From Dichomitus squalens LYAD-421 SS1 (lineage: Eukaryota > Basidiomycota > Agaricomycetes > Polyporales > Polyporaceae), in NCBI RefSeq assembly GCF_000275845.1, contig NW_006766886.1, positions 1,464,945-1,528,944 on the forward strand: a stretch of DNA of 64,000 nt. Direction: 5' to 3'. The notes beneath the pieces are model-generated. The model was not told where the DNA came from and did not search any database. It worked only from the letters and a program-made list of their open reading frames with translations. Position 1 is the first letter of the stretch. Each line of letters starts with the position of its first letter. The position numbers and the translations under genes were made by a program. Of this stretch, positions 24,441 through 36,426 are shown in pieces.

Positions 24441-25848
24441 ACGACCCACCCACACGCGCTGGGAAATGCGCAATATACCCTTAACTTTTATTCTCGACCG
24501 GGAAGCAAACGCCATGTACAGCAGCTGCTAGTCTAGCCTCCTCTCCGCGGCGCCGGATCTTCCCCCTGTTCCTTTCCCCTGGTTCATCTAGAGGCCCTCG
24601 AGAGGACGCCTCCTGCGGGTATTTGTGGTTTCTGTTCGGTTATTTTTTGGCAGATGATGTTGTCGAATGTTGTCTTCCTATCAAATGTGCATCCCTTCGC
24701 ACGCGTACACACATCCTATCCTCCCCATCCAACGTCAGTCGCACACGGCTCTCGGTCATAATGGGCATTGCTTTTGCGTTCGTGCAAACGGGTCCGTTGA
24801 CATTAGGCGGTGGAAAGCGTCGAAGGTGTACTCACTCACAATGTCGGTTGCGAAGAATGATTATTCGTATCTATTGTGCTCGAGTTGCTCATGCATGACA
24901 GGAGTCACAGCGGCGTGCGTATTGTGCGGTAGTGGCGCCGTACAGAGCGAGCTGCATAGCCCACAGGTGGAAGGCATGGCCGGGGTTAGGCGAGAACAAT
25001 GCGGCTATCTTGACTGATAGTTGCCATATGGTGGCCATATGGATCAAGAAAAATATCCACCGCCATGCGGCCGGCGTCGACACCGACACGAACATCATCT
25101 CGACGACACAGCAGCCGCTGACGATCGGTGGGAGAGTGATTTACATGAGGGATACTGAGGCTTCCCATCCTCCGGTATCGGAGTTGGGCTCCGGAAACGA
25201 TGTAAGGGTATGTATATATAGGAATCACCTTCTGAATGTCGTGGGAATCTGCATTGTGGAGGCGGCCAAGAGCCCACAGGTTCTCGATTATGGGGATGGA
25301 CAAGCCACCGAAATTCGAACCGCTCTTCCATGCGTACATACTATGTCTGGACTCGGTCTGTGGTCTCCCGTTCCGTTCTATGAACGCTCACCGGTCGTTC
25401 CTGTTCCCAGAGAAACGTCTGTAGCCGAGACTCTCAGTCCGACAATGGCATCTTAAGGCTCTGGATCGCACATACATTCCAGCAGCTTTGCCTCCTGAAC
25501 AGGTTGACAACAAGCACTCAGGCGGATTGTGAACTCCAATGCCAGTAGCTAGTGGTTCTCTTCTGGTGCTAGCGTTTGGAGTGTTGGCTGGGACACATTA
25601 CACGAAACTATCGCCGGGCGCGGGTCCCGACTAGACTCGTCGTTGTCTGGTCCATCATGGTCAAACGTCCCTCGACTTCAATGTAAAGAACAACAGGGGG
25701 TCGGCTCGCATCGACAGGTACATGAGCTTAATGGAGGTCATCATCCTGAAGACAGTCGGGGCTGCGTATACATTAGCGAAGCATGGATATGTATGAGTAA
25801 CAATACAAACGATCCTAAACAAGTATACCACCAGAAAGTCCACGCCAA
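24441..25848. other. gap between convergent genes, with a possible membrane-protein fragment
   Basis: These 1.4 kb lie between the stops of the GPI protein (plus) and IWS1 (minus). On the minus strand 25339-25229 encodes an open 37-codon piece beginning MYAWKSGSNFGG and ending at a GTGATT splice candidate. Downstream, 25098-24889 encodes a 69-residue piece with two hydrophobic stretches around RWIFFLIHMATIW. Both look coding, but I found no intron that joins them in phase, and no family is recognised. The rest shows nothing beyond expected untranslated regions. Confidence 0.35.
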
Positions 25849-27220
25849 TCACGTCTTGCTTGTTAGCTTCCTCGTCAAGCTCTTCAGTCGTTCCGCATTC
25901 TGCTTCCTGCGCTGGATGTCCACGTCGACAGGAACGTTGTTCCTCGATAGACCAGCGTTCGCGCGTGGCGCCACGGTGTAGCTGCCGAGCTCGCGCTGAG
26001 GGATCATCACAGCGTTCTTCCTGACTCGGCCCTTTTCGTCCTCCCTCGCGCGCGCGAGGATAGCGTTGAGACGCTCCCCGCTTCGCGCACCACCGCCCTC
26101 GGCGTCCATTTGCGCAATGGGGATGACACGGTCGCGGTAGGAGGCGGATCGCTTGATGATGGGGCGAGACCAGATCGAGACGAGGTCGTTCGCGGCGCGT
26201 TGGATGTCTGGGGTGACGCGCTTGCATTTTGTGTAGAAGAGAATGACGCGGCCGAGGCGGGACTCTTTCAGGACGTTCGTGTCGATGAACTCCATCTTCT
26301 TCAGGATGGGGAAGAATTCCTTTTGGATGTCAAGGGCAGGTAGGGACTTGTCGGGGAGGGGTTCAAGCCACCTGCGGACTCCCTCGAGCAAGTTGTTATC
26401 AACGATTGACTGTGCGAGCGAGGTCCTACAGACGGGCGGACGTCAGCTATGCAAGGGGCTACTGGACGAGTATGTACTCACTTTCGTAGAACGTCCATGA
26501 CCTGTGGCAATAATCGAAGCTTCGAAGTAGCGGGCAACTTCTCTCTATTTGCTTGATCGTCGTCCGCTGCCGCGGTGAGCATGGCTTCACGCAACCGTGA
26601 CACTTCCTCATCGGCAAAGCGGTCGAGCACATCGTCATCGTCCTTTCTTTTCCGCTTGGGACGTGAACCCTTCTTCGGCTTCAGAATAGCTTCGATCTGC
26701 ATGTCGAGCTTCATCTTGCTCGCTGTCGAAACTCATGAGTTCTGTGGACGAGGACGGGCTCAAGGGAGACCAACTCACCAACTTCAGGGGGATATTGGCT
26801 GAGGTCGACCTCCTCGGGAGCCTTCTTCTTCGACGCCCTCTTCCTCTTCCGCTGGGAACTGCCCAATCCTTCGTCATCATCCTCTCCTCTTCTCGCCTTA
26901 CTCTTCTTCTTCGTCTTGGGTGCCCGCTTCTTCTGTTGAACATAGTCGTCTGCAGAGTCTCCTCCGGAAGACTCTTCGCCCGCGGGAGAGCCTCCCCGCT
27001 GCGGGATGTCTAAGTCTACCGAGGAAGCGAGTCAACAAATATGTGGGAAGCAGGGAGTGCAACGTAGCATACCATCCTCATCTGAAGAGAGGTCCGAGTC
27101 GGAGTGACCGAAGATGGCCGCAGCCAAATCCTCGCTGTTCTTGGCCTATAGTCTCGGTGAGTACCGCTTTGTCAACGACCATTACATGACAGACGTATCA
27201 CTCACCTCCCGTTCTGACAT
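25849..27220 (-). CDS. IWS1: transcription elongation factor IWS1/SPN1
   Basis: Exons, 5' to 3': 27220-27206, 27145-27073, 27015-26779, 26722-26482, 26425-25849; 1143 bases, 380 residues, in phase. The first exon holds only five codons. The N-terminal ~120 residues are acidic and basic low-complexity (SDSDLSSDEDD; lysine-rich patches). The conserved core, residues ~125-300, includes MQIEAILKPKK, LLPQVMDVLRK, LLEGVRRWLEPLPD, LPALDIQKEFFPIL and SRLGRVILFYTKCKRVTP, the TFIIS N-terminal (LW) domain of IWS1. In yeast Spn1/Iws1 binds Spt6 and RNA polymerase II and helps elongation, chromatin and mRNA export. The C-terminal basic tail with IPQRELGSYTVAPRA is also typical. It is divergent from RAD2 with a 316-base shared upstream region. 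Confidence 0.93.
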
Positions 27221-27536
27221 TTGTGGCAGCTATTAGTCGAGCGTACGTGTCGAGGTCGGTGCCACAAGGGATAGCGTCGTGGTCCAGGTGCACGTTGGAG
27301 GTCGATAAGTGGCTTATTGTCGTGAACCCCATCCAGAAAACTAATTGTACACGAAACTGGAAACGTGACTAATTACGCGCGACGCGTCCGAATATGATGG
27401 GCGCTTGCTGGCTTGACCACTCCGCCCATTTGCTGCGATTGCCTGTCTCCCTGACTCGTCCCATGCTCTCGCCCGGCTCCTCTGTCTGGGTCTCTCTGTG
27501 GCTTTGTAGAAGGAATAGCTGACCAGCGATACAACC
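27221..27536. promoter_or_regulatory. bidirectional promoter region of IWS1 and RAD2
   Basis: Only 316 bases separate the two start codons, so both genes must use this interval. A CT-rich tract lies on the RAD2 side at about 27430-27510. No binding site is named with confidence. Confidence 0.55.
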
Positions 27537-30500
27537 ATGGGTGTCAAGTCCTTATGGCAACTTCTGGACCCTGTCGGTCGCCCAGTGCTGTACGCGTCTT
27601 GTTTGCGAGAATGGAAATCGGACTCAATGCGCTGATGGGTTTCTCCTTGGGGGCAGGCTGGAGACCATGGAGGGGAAGTCAATGGCAATCGACTCCAGTA
27701 TCTGGATCTACCAGTTTCAAGCTACTATGCGAGACAAGGAAGGCCGTGGTCTCGTGAATGCGCATGTGCTTGGTTTCCTGCGGAGAATTTGCAAGCTGCT
27801 TTTCTACGGTATCAAGCCTGTCTTCGTCTTTGATGGAGGAGCGCCGGCCTTGAAGATGGCTACCATTGTATGTTTTTGCTCCTGCATCACTCAAAGCTTT
27901 CCGTGAACCAATTGGGTGCAGGCGGAGCGCAAGAAGAAAAAGAGCGGCGCTGCCGCAAGTCACGCGAGGGTCGCGGAGAGACTTCTGGCAGCACAGCTAC
28001 GTCGCGAGGCCTTGGACAATGCTACCGGGAGAGGGTCAGTGTTCATCGCTTTCGTGCTCACCATCGCTCACAATATTCACAGTTCAAAAGGGAAGGGTCG
28101 CATACCGTCCGGTCCTGCTCGGATCGACGAGAACACGGTATATCTCGAAGACATCACTTCCTCCGGCCCCGGCGTCCCACAGACTCCAGCCAGGCCCGTT
28201 GCTCCAGAAGGAGCGCAGTCAACCCCACCTTCGTCCTCCAAGAAGGCTCGCTGGCGCGACCATGATCCTTATAAACTGCCGGACGTCAATATGGACGAGG
28301 TGGTGGCGAAGGCCACTGCGACGGCCGTCCCTGATCCGAGGCTCGCGACTGAGGATGAGCTCCGTATATTCATTGAGGAAATGCGTCCAGAAGACTTCGA
28401 CGTAACTTCGCCTGCATTTCGCGAGCTGCCCACCGAGGTTCAGTATGAAATCATTGGTGACTTGCGCTTAAAATCCAGACAGACGTCGTACAAACGCCTT
28501 CAGAGCATGCTACGGAAGGCCAGGACTCCCCTTGACTTCTCCAAGGAGCAGATCAAGAACCTCAAACAGCGGAACGCTCTAACACAGCAGCTACTCGTCA
28601 CTACTGACAGCGTCGGCAAAGCACACATAACTATTCCCATCCGGATCGCAAGCGAACGGAACAAGGAGTATGTTCTCGTCAAGAACGAAGGCGAAGCTGG
28701 AGGCTGGGTCCTGGGCATTCGTGATGAGGGCACGGCTATGAAACCCATTGAGATTGACCCAGCTCCGGCTCCAGCCCAGGTAGACAGTGACGAAGACGAA
28801 GACATGGAGGATGTTCCCATGTATGGATTTGGATTGATATAGACGACAGTGCTATATACTCAAGCAGTGACCACAGCGCTCCTGATGCAAGTGCAAGCGA
28901 GCCGTATGATCCGGACCTCCGAGAGTATCGACGACAGCAGGCGTTGGCTGCGCTGGCCGATCGCTATTCTCCCAGGGAACTAACGACACCGACTACGAGA
29001 GTCACCAGAAAGCGCAACGCGCGACCGCTGTTTGAACCGGAAGACGATGAGCTGGTTCAGCTCGACGAAGGCACGAAAGACGTCGAAGACCCAGAGCTCG
29101 TCACTGCCATCCAAGAGTCTATCGAACTCGAGGAGGAAGCTAGCCTCCGTCGGGCCATTGAGGAGTCCAGGAGGACTGCATCGGGTACTGTCAAGAACGG
29201 CGAGAGCTCAGGGTCGCGCCCTGCACCTGAACAGCGCCGGTCACAGCAGTTCCACTCAGTCGGCGACGATTCGGACGACGAGGATCTGTATGCGTCTCCA
29301 ACGCGATTGGAGACAGCTTTGTCCATTGCCGGCGCCGGTCCTCGTCGACCGCCTGCTTCGAAATCTAGCGGGCCGACGCCATTCCCTTCGGCGACAACGT
29401 TCGGGATGCCTAGTCTTCTTTTACCGCAGGATCCTCAGACTTTGCCTTCCAAGCCATCTACCTCGACGTATGCTGATTCCGAGGACGATATGGAGGAGGT
29501 TCCAGTTACGACACCCTCTCCTCAGCCAGAAGTCGTCCCTGCTCTTACTCGGCTAGATCTACCAGAACCCATTCCTATGCCTCCTTACCTACTCTCGCCT
29601 GTTCAGAAGGAACCTGTGAGCCAAGATATTCCTGCGCAGTCGACCCCCATAGCAGTTGAGTCCGAGTCTGATGATGACATGGCACAGGTGGAAGTAGCGG
29701 TGCCTCGGTCTGCCCGCTCTTCGCCTCTTAGATTGTCTACCGACGCTTCTCTGGCGAACCACGTCGTACATGTTGCCCTCAGCCCACAAGAAGAGGTTCC
29801 GCTGGTCTCTCAGCCCATCCTGCCCGTGACGACTCGTGCTCCTGCCGATAACATGGTCCACCAGTCCCCTGAGGTCATGCCCATTGATACCCCTGTCGCT
29901 TCTGCTTCTACCCACTCGGGTGAGACCGCATCAGTCCCGCTGCCCACGTTCACGTCCGTCGACGAAGTTGTGTTACCGTCAAACTCAGACGCGGAACCGG
30001 GTGAAACTCGGTGGTCTCGCTCCCCAAGTCCTGCTGCAGACGTATCTGCTCACAAGGGAGTCCCCGAGGAAGGCTGGGACGCCGCTCAAGAGATGGATCC
30101 GTACGCGGAGGAGGATGAGTATACGCGCTTCCTCTCGCAGGTCAAGGGGAAGGACATGGACACCATCCGCCGGGAGATTGACGAGGAGATCCGCGAGCTG
30201 AACAAGCAGAAGAAGAACGCGATGCGCGACTCGGAGGACATCACCCAACAAATGATTTCGCAAATAATGGTCTGTCTCCCACCTTTATCAGTACTCCCCG
30301 CGCCCTCGTTGCTGACGCGACACAGATCATGCTCCGCCTCTTCGGCATCCCGTACATCACTGCGCCGATGGAAGCCGAGGCGCAATGCGCCGCGCTCCTC
30401 TCGCTCGGGCTCGTCGACGGCATCATCACCGACGACTCGGACGTCTTCCTCTTTGGGGGCGGGCGCGTCCTGAAGAACATGTTCAACCAGTCGAAGACGG

Positions 30501-31769
30501 TCGAGTGCTTCCTCACGACTGACCTCGAGCGCGAGTTAGGGCTCGACCGTGACAAGCTCGTCCGCCTCGCGTATCTCCTCGGGAGTGACTACACCGAGGG
30601 TCTTCCTGGGGTCGGCCCGGTCGTTGCGATGGAGCTTCTGAGTGAGTTCCCGGGCCACGACGGACTGCACAAGTTCAAGCAGTGGTGGATGAAGGTGCAG
30701 AGCGGGCGAGATAAGGCGGAGGAGAGCGCGTCGAGCTTCCGAAAGCGCTTCGTGAGTGCGATGGGTGCATGTGCTGTGTGGAGAGCTGACCAGGCGTAAA
30801 CAGAAAAAGAAGTTCAAGGACCTATATCTGCTACCCGAGTGGCCAAACCCCGCGGTGGTGAGTTGATCAAACGACCATTCTTCTGGCCCGAAACCCCTGA
30901 TTCCTTTTGCGTAGAGGGATGCGTATTACCATCCTACCGTGGACGAGTCTACAGAGCCATTCAAATGGGGCTTTCCGGACCTTGATGCGCTCCGAGGGTA
31001 CGTTGGCAAAACTCTTACACTGTAGGAATCAGACTGACGTGGCAAAGCTTCTTTAATTCTGAGCTGGGGTGGGACCAGACGAAGGTCGACGACCTACTCC
31101 TCCCCATCATCCGCAAAATGAACAAGCGCTCACAGGCACGTCATCAGAATTATCCTGCTGCTCCATACACGGGCTGATGATGTCTTTGACTCTCAGAATG
31201 CCTCCACAAACGCTCAAGGAAATCTCTCAGGCTTCTTTGACATCCCGCTCGGGGCGAACGCCGCTCCGCGTAAGCGACAAGCATATACGAGCAAGCGTCT
31301 CCAGCAAGTTGTCTCGGATTTCCGCAAGCAACAAGCCAGGCAGCGCAACTCTGCGACCCCGAAATTAGCGGATGACGGTGATGAGAGTGAGTTCCAGCCT
31401 AGCGCAGAGGCGGCTCGCCCCGCCAAGAAGAGGAAGAAGAGCGACGAAGCCACGAGTAAAGGGAGGGGGAAAGGCAAGGGTAAGGGGACTGAGATTGAGA
31501 ATGGCGTCGCCCCTCCAGCTCGGGGAGGTCGGGGTAGAGGTCGGGGACGTGGTGGTAAACGGACGTCCAAGAAACGGGAGAGGCCACCCTCGGAGAGTGA
31601 TGAGGACGAGTTCGTCGCGGGAGATCAACCGCCAGTGGCTGATTTGCCAGTTCCGAGTCGAGAAGAGCTTGGTTTACGCCCACGACCGAAACCGCGACCC
31701 ATTGTGAAGCCTCCGGTAGCCGTTGCGGACAACCTTGAGGAGCAGGATGAGGGGGGCCCGGACACCTAA
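27537..31769 (+). CDS. RAD2: RAD2/XPG structure-specific endonuclease
   Basis: Proposed exons: 27537-27589, 27657-27867, 27922-28034, 28083-28786, 28843-30269, 30326-30751, 30804-30857, 30915-30997, 31048-31135, 31197-31769; 3732 bases, about 1243 residues. The XPG-N domain opens the protein ([32 protein letters not shown]). A long acidic, Ser/Pro-rich spacer follows. The XPG-I domain begins near residue 837 with [16 protein letters not shown] and [10 protein letters not shown], then [20 protein letters not shown], the helix-hairpin-helix. The basic C-terminus (KRKKKS, RGRGRG) may hold nuclear localisation signals. It makes the 3' incision in nucleotide excision repair. The join at 28787-28842 is tentative: the reading frame must change there and the donor is weak. 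The intron 31136-31196 starts with GC. Confidence 0.93.
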
Positions 31770-31978
31770 GCCTGATAGACATGTAACTTATGCTTGTAGA
31801 TCTAGTGTACCTTTCTGTAGCTGTATTTCTTCACCGCATGCTAACTCTGCCTTGGCGCACTATCGCAACGTACAACTGAACGTAAGATACGTCAGTGCCT
31901 ATCTCGAGCTGATTCGCAGGGGTGACAAGACAGGATGATTGTAGGTTTGACATTGCAAGCAAGAGAAGAACAAATCAT

Positions 31979-32583
31979 CTACTCGTCCGCCTCATTATCT
32001 GGCTCTTCCCTCGCCTGTATATAGTCAGATTTCGGTCCTCGCTACCGCAGGGGGACAACGCACCTTGTTCGCCTCGAGGCTACCGAGCTCGGACACGAGT
32101 CCCGAGAACGGGTACTCACGGCGCACGGCCGGGATTTCAGGATGGACATAGTTGACGAGGACGCCAAAGCTCACGAAGCCAAGGGCTGCGATAGAGAACC
32201 AGCGCAACGCGGTGGGTCCGGGCACAACAGGGACGTCGGGACCCCACACGGAGAGGACCTCCTCTTGCTCGTGGAGCTGGACAGCCTCTCAACAACCCAC
32301 TCTGACGAAACAACTGCAGATGTGCACATACCGGCTCCCCAAAGTTCCTCCTGAACTGGAAGTCCTCCCATCCACGCGCGGGGCGCTGCTGCTTGGACAC
32401 GAAGGGCAGGCGAGGGTAGTCACCGAGTTGAGGGTCGCCGTCGTCGGGCAGCGTGGTGGTCAGCGGTGCAGGAGTAGTGGGCGCAGGTGTTTCGGCGGCC
32501 GTGATGTTTGCATAGTGCCTAACACGGACAGCAGCCCTCGCTTGGAGGGCCGCACGTCGAGCGACGGCGAGAGAGGAGGACAT
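31979..32583 (-). CDS. NDUFB8: NADH:ubiquinone oxidoreductase subunit NDUFB8 (ASHI family)
   Basis: Exons, 5' to 3': 32583-32332, 32276-32064, 32014-31979; 501 bases, 166 residues, in phase. The N-terminus (MSSSLAVARRAALQARAAV) is rich in Arg, Ala and Ser without acidic residues, a mitochondrial presequence. The mature part carries GDYPRLPFVSKQQRPARGW and NFGEPLHEQEE, typical of this accessory subunit. One membrane segment (WFSIAALGFVSFGVLVNYV) follows, then an intermembrane tail ending in EEPDNEADE. It is an accessory subunit of the membrane arm of respiratory complex I. The stop lies 209 bases from the convergent RAD2 stop. Confidence 0.88.
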
Positions 32584-33824
32584 GGTGTGGTGCGTGCGTC
32601 AAGGAAGCGCCCGAGCCAGCCTTGTCTTCAAACTCACAGACGCCGACCATGGTCCAGTATCACTTGACACTCTCAGATACATACACATAGACGACCTGCA
32701 ATGGCCCACAAGGCGGCACACATTTCGCATGACCCCGCGATGGGAGGCCTCATTGTTGAAGGAGCCTGAAGCATCCATGAAATGGTGAGCGGTGTACAAC
32801 CCTCATGTCTCTTCGGCGGCCGCCTGCGCCATATAACATACTAGTAGGACCCAAGTTGCCTGCGACCCCCTTGCGTGTGGCGGCCAGCTCAAGTTCCTCC
32901 CTAAGCCAGACATGTAGTGTCCCTCGATCGGAATATGCCCTCCTCTAGCATGTCTGGAGCCAGACCCCGGAAGACGAGCAGACGTTCCAGGAGACAAACG
33001 CGCTATGCCTCCAATGCGCCTCGAACGAGCGGAATGCTCGCGATCTTGCATCCGGGAAGATGAGGCAGTTTTGCGAACTTCCCCGACATCTTAGCTACGA
33101 GTTGTGGTGTCCAACGGACGCATGCTGGAGGTAGAAGGGGGGTATTAGATCCACTGCTCAGTATGCGCCATCTCGTCGTTCTTTGCGTTTTATAGCTCAG
33201 ATCAGAAAGATGCCCTAGTGACACAGAGTTCTAGCGAGTCTGATGACACCAAACGAATGAACGAAGAGTACACCTACGTGAGATGCGTGGTCGTGGACAA
33301 GGAGCTGTGTCGCGTTCACCCAAGGCGCTGCCAGAGCCCCAAGCCGTATATACCTCGACGGCTTTGAGCTCAGGATGGTCGTGGTTTAGCACGTGGGCCA
33401 CCATGCTGTAAAATAGTCTTAAGCAAATCACTTTCCGAGACGTTTCGTTGTCACGAGGGCACCGTATTGTACCGTGGTGATTGTAGTTGTCGTTGTCTTC
33501 TGTTCACTGGCCCGCCGGGCGGTTGTTGTCAAACAAGCGGGGAAGTGATTGACGTCGTGCCACAGTGGTGGTGCAGGCGACTCGGCGAGGGCTGCGGGAA
33601 AGGCTAATGAACAGTGTTAGAAACAGGTCTGACGTCGTCGATGCCTTGAGGAGCGACGGGCAGAGTTGTTTGGACGGCGCGCTCGCGAACGACTGCAGCT
33701 GCATGAGCCGACCCCGCGAATTCGAAGCATCGACAAGGTCCTCTCCGCCGCGCGCCCACACGACCTCCGCCTCTCCGCCGACCTCGTCCCCGACCGCCCT
33801 TCCCCGAGCTCCCCTCTCCTGACG
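32584..33824. other. gene-free upstream region
   Basis: These 1.24 kb separate the divergent starts of NDUFB8 and the methyltransferase. I see no exon chain. The reading frame of the methyltransferase is open upstream of its first ATG back to about 33660, so a longer N-terminus or an extra exon is possible. Confidence 0.45.
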
Positions 33825-36050
33825 ATGACCGTCGCCCAGAACCACCCACCTCTCAACTCCGGAGTCACCCGCGACGTCCATGACGAGCTTGTCAGGCTAC
33901 GTGCGGAGAAGCGACGCCAGGCCGGCGGCGCCAGCCCCGTACGCTTTCACAACGACCTCTTGGTCGGGTGAGTGCTGCCCGTTCGACACGCTCTCCCCGA
34001 GCCCGCTCAATCAATTCTTTTCCCCCGATCTGCGTTCGCCACCGCGTCGCCCCATACACATACACTGAGCATGTAGTGACGATTGGACGTGCATGTTCCT
34101 CAAGCGCATCTCGCAAGGCGTGACCATGCACCAATTCGACGTCCCCCCGGCGACCGCCCTTGATCTCGGCTGCGGGAGCGGGCTGTGGTGCATCGAGGCT
34201 GCGAAACAATGGCCGGTCAGTGAACATATGACCGCGTGCGCGAGACCGATCCTCTCTAAGCCCGCCACGGAACGAATCAGGACACCAAAATAGTCGGGTT
34301 CGACGTCCGCACCATCCAGCCGGACCTCGGTCAGATCAGCCTCGGGATCGAGTACAGAGATCTCGCCCGGCGCGTGCAATGGGTCCATGGCGACTTGTGC
34401 GTACGGGTGGCAACGATGCCTGGCTTGGCCAATTCACTGACACAGCCCTCTTTTTAGTTTGGAGCCGCTACCGTTCGAGTCTAATCACTTTGATCTCGTC
34501 CGGATATGCTGCGTTGGTTTGTGGGTTCCTGAAGATTCATGGCAGGAGTTGTTGGAGGTGCGTCCTTTTTCTGTCCTTGCTGCGTCGTCCTCCACAGTGC
34601 ACGCATGATGATGCAATTCGACATTTTCTTCGGCTATTCACTGCGAGAGTGCACCTTCGAGTGTTGGATATCTTTGGCGTGGGATTACTCGCTTAGCGGC
34701 CGCATATTGATATCTTGTCTATATTGAGCGATCAAGCATGCTCTCGTCTGTTTTTGGGACATACTCATACTAACTAATCGGTAGGAATGCAGTCGGGTCC
34801 TAGCCCCTGGTGGTATCTTGGAGGTAATTCTTGTTGCTCGCTGCCAAGACGGATAATCAAATAGAAGGATATGCAGATCATCGAGGAGGACCTCCTCTTC
34901 CCTGCAGGACGGACACGCAGACAGGATGCGGACTCATCAAGCCGGTTGCGTGCCTCGAGCACGGGCGGGCATCTTTCTGGGGAACGGCTACGCAGCGATT
35001 CCATAGCAAGCAGACAGACCACGCTCACGATGCAAACTTCGCCAACCGTGCACACGCTGGCGTCCTCCGCCTCCAGCTCCAGCCTCCTCCTCACGACCGA
35101 ACGCACGTCCAACAGCACCAGCCTCGACACCCTCGCCTCCTCGTTCTCCTCCCGCCTCCGCTCCCTGTCAGGCTCTGGGTCCGGGTCCGGGTCCGCCCTC
35201 CTCGCCCCAGACGCGGCGTTCCGGCAGGACCACGCGCGGCTCAGGAACGCCTGGGAGGAGATGCTCGACGAGCGGTTCCTCTCGCACAAGCTCCTCAACG
35301 TCCTCCAGTTCTACCTCTCCTCCGCGTTCTCGAGCGTCCACGCGCACCCAACAATGTACGTCCTCCTCCCCCCGCCGTCGCACGCCCGCGACGACCGGGA
35401 GCGCGCCACGGCCGAGCACGAGCACGAGCCCGAACACGGCTGGGAGGGCGACGACCTGACGATGTGGCTCGACGAGATGCGCGCGTATATGGTGAAGCTG
35501 AACGGAGACCCGGAGTATCGTAAGACCGCCAACGGCAACGCGTCGAGGGCGTGGCCGAAGTCTGCGACGGTGGCGAGCTACAATACGCTCCATCTCAGTA
35601 GGCAGGTCGGGCTGATCGGAGCGTGCAAGGAGGCGCTATGGGAGGCGTATCGGACGCTGGAGGTGGGAGGCGGGGACTGGGGCCCGGGGAATGACCCGCC
35701 TAGAGACGATTTGCGGGAAGAGTTCGAGCGCGATTGGGAGTGCTGGGAGGAGTAAGTCGTCGCATAGCCACGGCATCTTCGTGGCCCCGATAATGTTCTG
35801 ACCGTGGTTCGTTCTGCTCAGAGACATGAAGGACCGGATGGGCGTCCGCGAGCAGCTGCAGAGCTCGCTCGAGTGGAGGGTTCCGGATCCGGACCGGCTC
35901 AGCATCAGCACGCGTCCTGGGTCGTACTTGTCGGGACAGTTGCAGACGAGAAGTAAAAAGAGCTGCGACGGCACGGCGAAGTCGGACGGCGAGCCCGCCC
36001 ACGCGTCGATATGTCGCGCATTGCGCGGGTTCGTGGCCCGGAAGGTATGA
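33825..36050 (+). CDS. SAM-dependent class I methyltransferase, Agaricomycete type
   Basis: Exons 33825-33967, 34077-34215, 34281-34396, 34458-34557, 34785-34823, 34877-35751, 35822-36050; 1641 bases, 546 residues, in phase. Motif I is LDLGCGSGLW at residues 76-85. Motif II is close to KIVGFDVRTIQPD. Then come WVHGDFLEPLPF and motif III region SRVLAPGGILEIIEEDLL, a complete Rossmann methyltransferase core. A Ser-rich insert (SSASSSSLLL and a run of Ser-Gly) separates it from a C-terminal helical region with WEEMLDERFLSHKLLNVLQFYLSS. Proteins of this shape are common and uncharacterised in mushroom-forming fungi; the substrate is unknown. The start at 33825 is the first in-frame ATG, but the frame is open further upstream. 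The intron 34558-34784 is about four times the usual length here. Confidence 0.83.
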
Positions 36051-36426
36051 GGCGGACTGAGGAGGCAGACTCAGACTTGGGATAATGACAGGACCTTGCT
36101 CGGAATCTACTCGCACTCGCATCATGTATTGAATATTCATAAACACACGCCTTCTATCTTGCTATGCACCATGCTCATTGTTTTTATGCACCCAAGCGAG
36201 AGACGGTCGAAAGCAGGCAGAACGCCGCGAGCTTCGGGGCGCGAAGGCGGGTCGCGTGCCCGAGCATGGGATGCTGCCCGATCGGGTATATGCAGATTAG
36301 ATTGATCTCAGGCGTAGAAACGACTGCCTCAAAGCCGCGCGTACGGTAACGCCGTCCTCCAGTCCCCCGTTCCTTGATCCCTCTCCGATCGCCCTACCTG
36401 AACCACACATCGCTTCACGATACGAG
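36051..36426. promoter_or_regulatory. upstream region of the PA2G4-like gene
   Basis: This 376-base gap lies between a stop and a start on the same strand. It should hold the methyltransferase terminator and the next promoter. No exon is seen. Confidence 0.45.
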
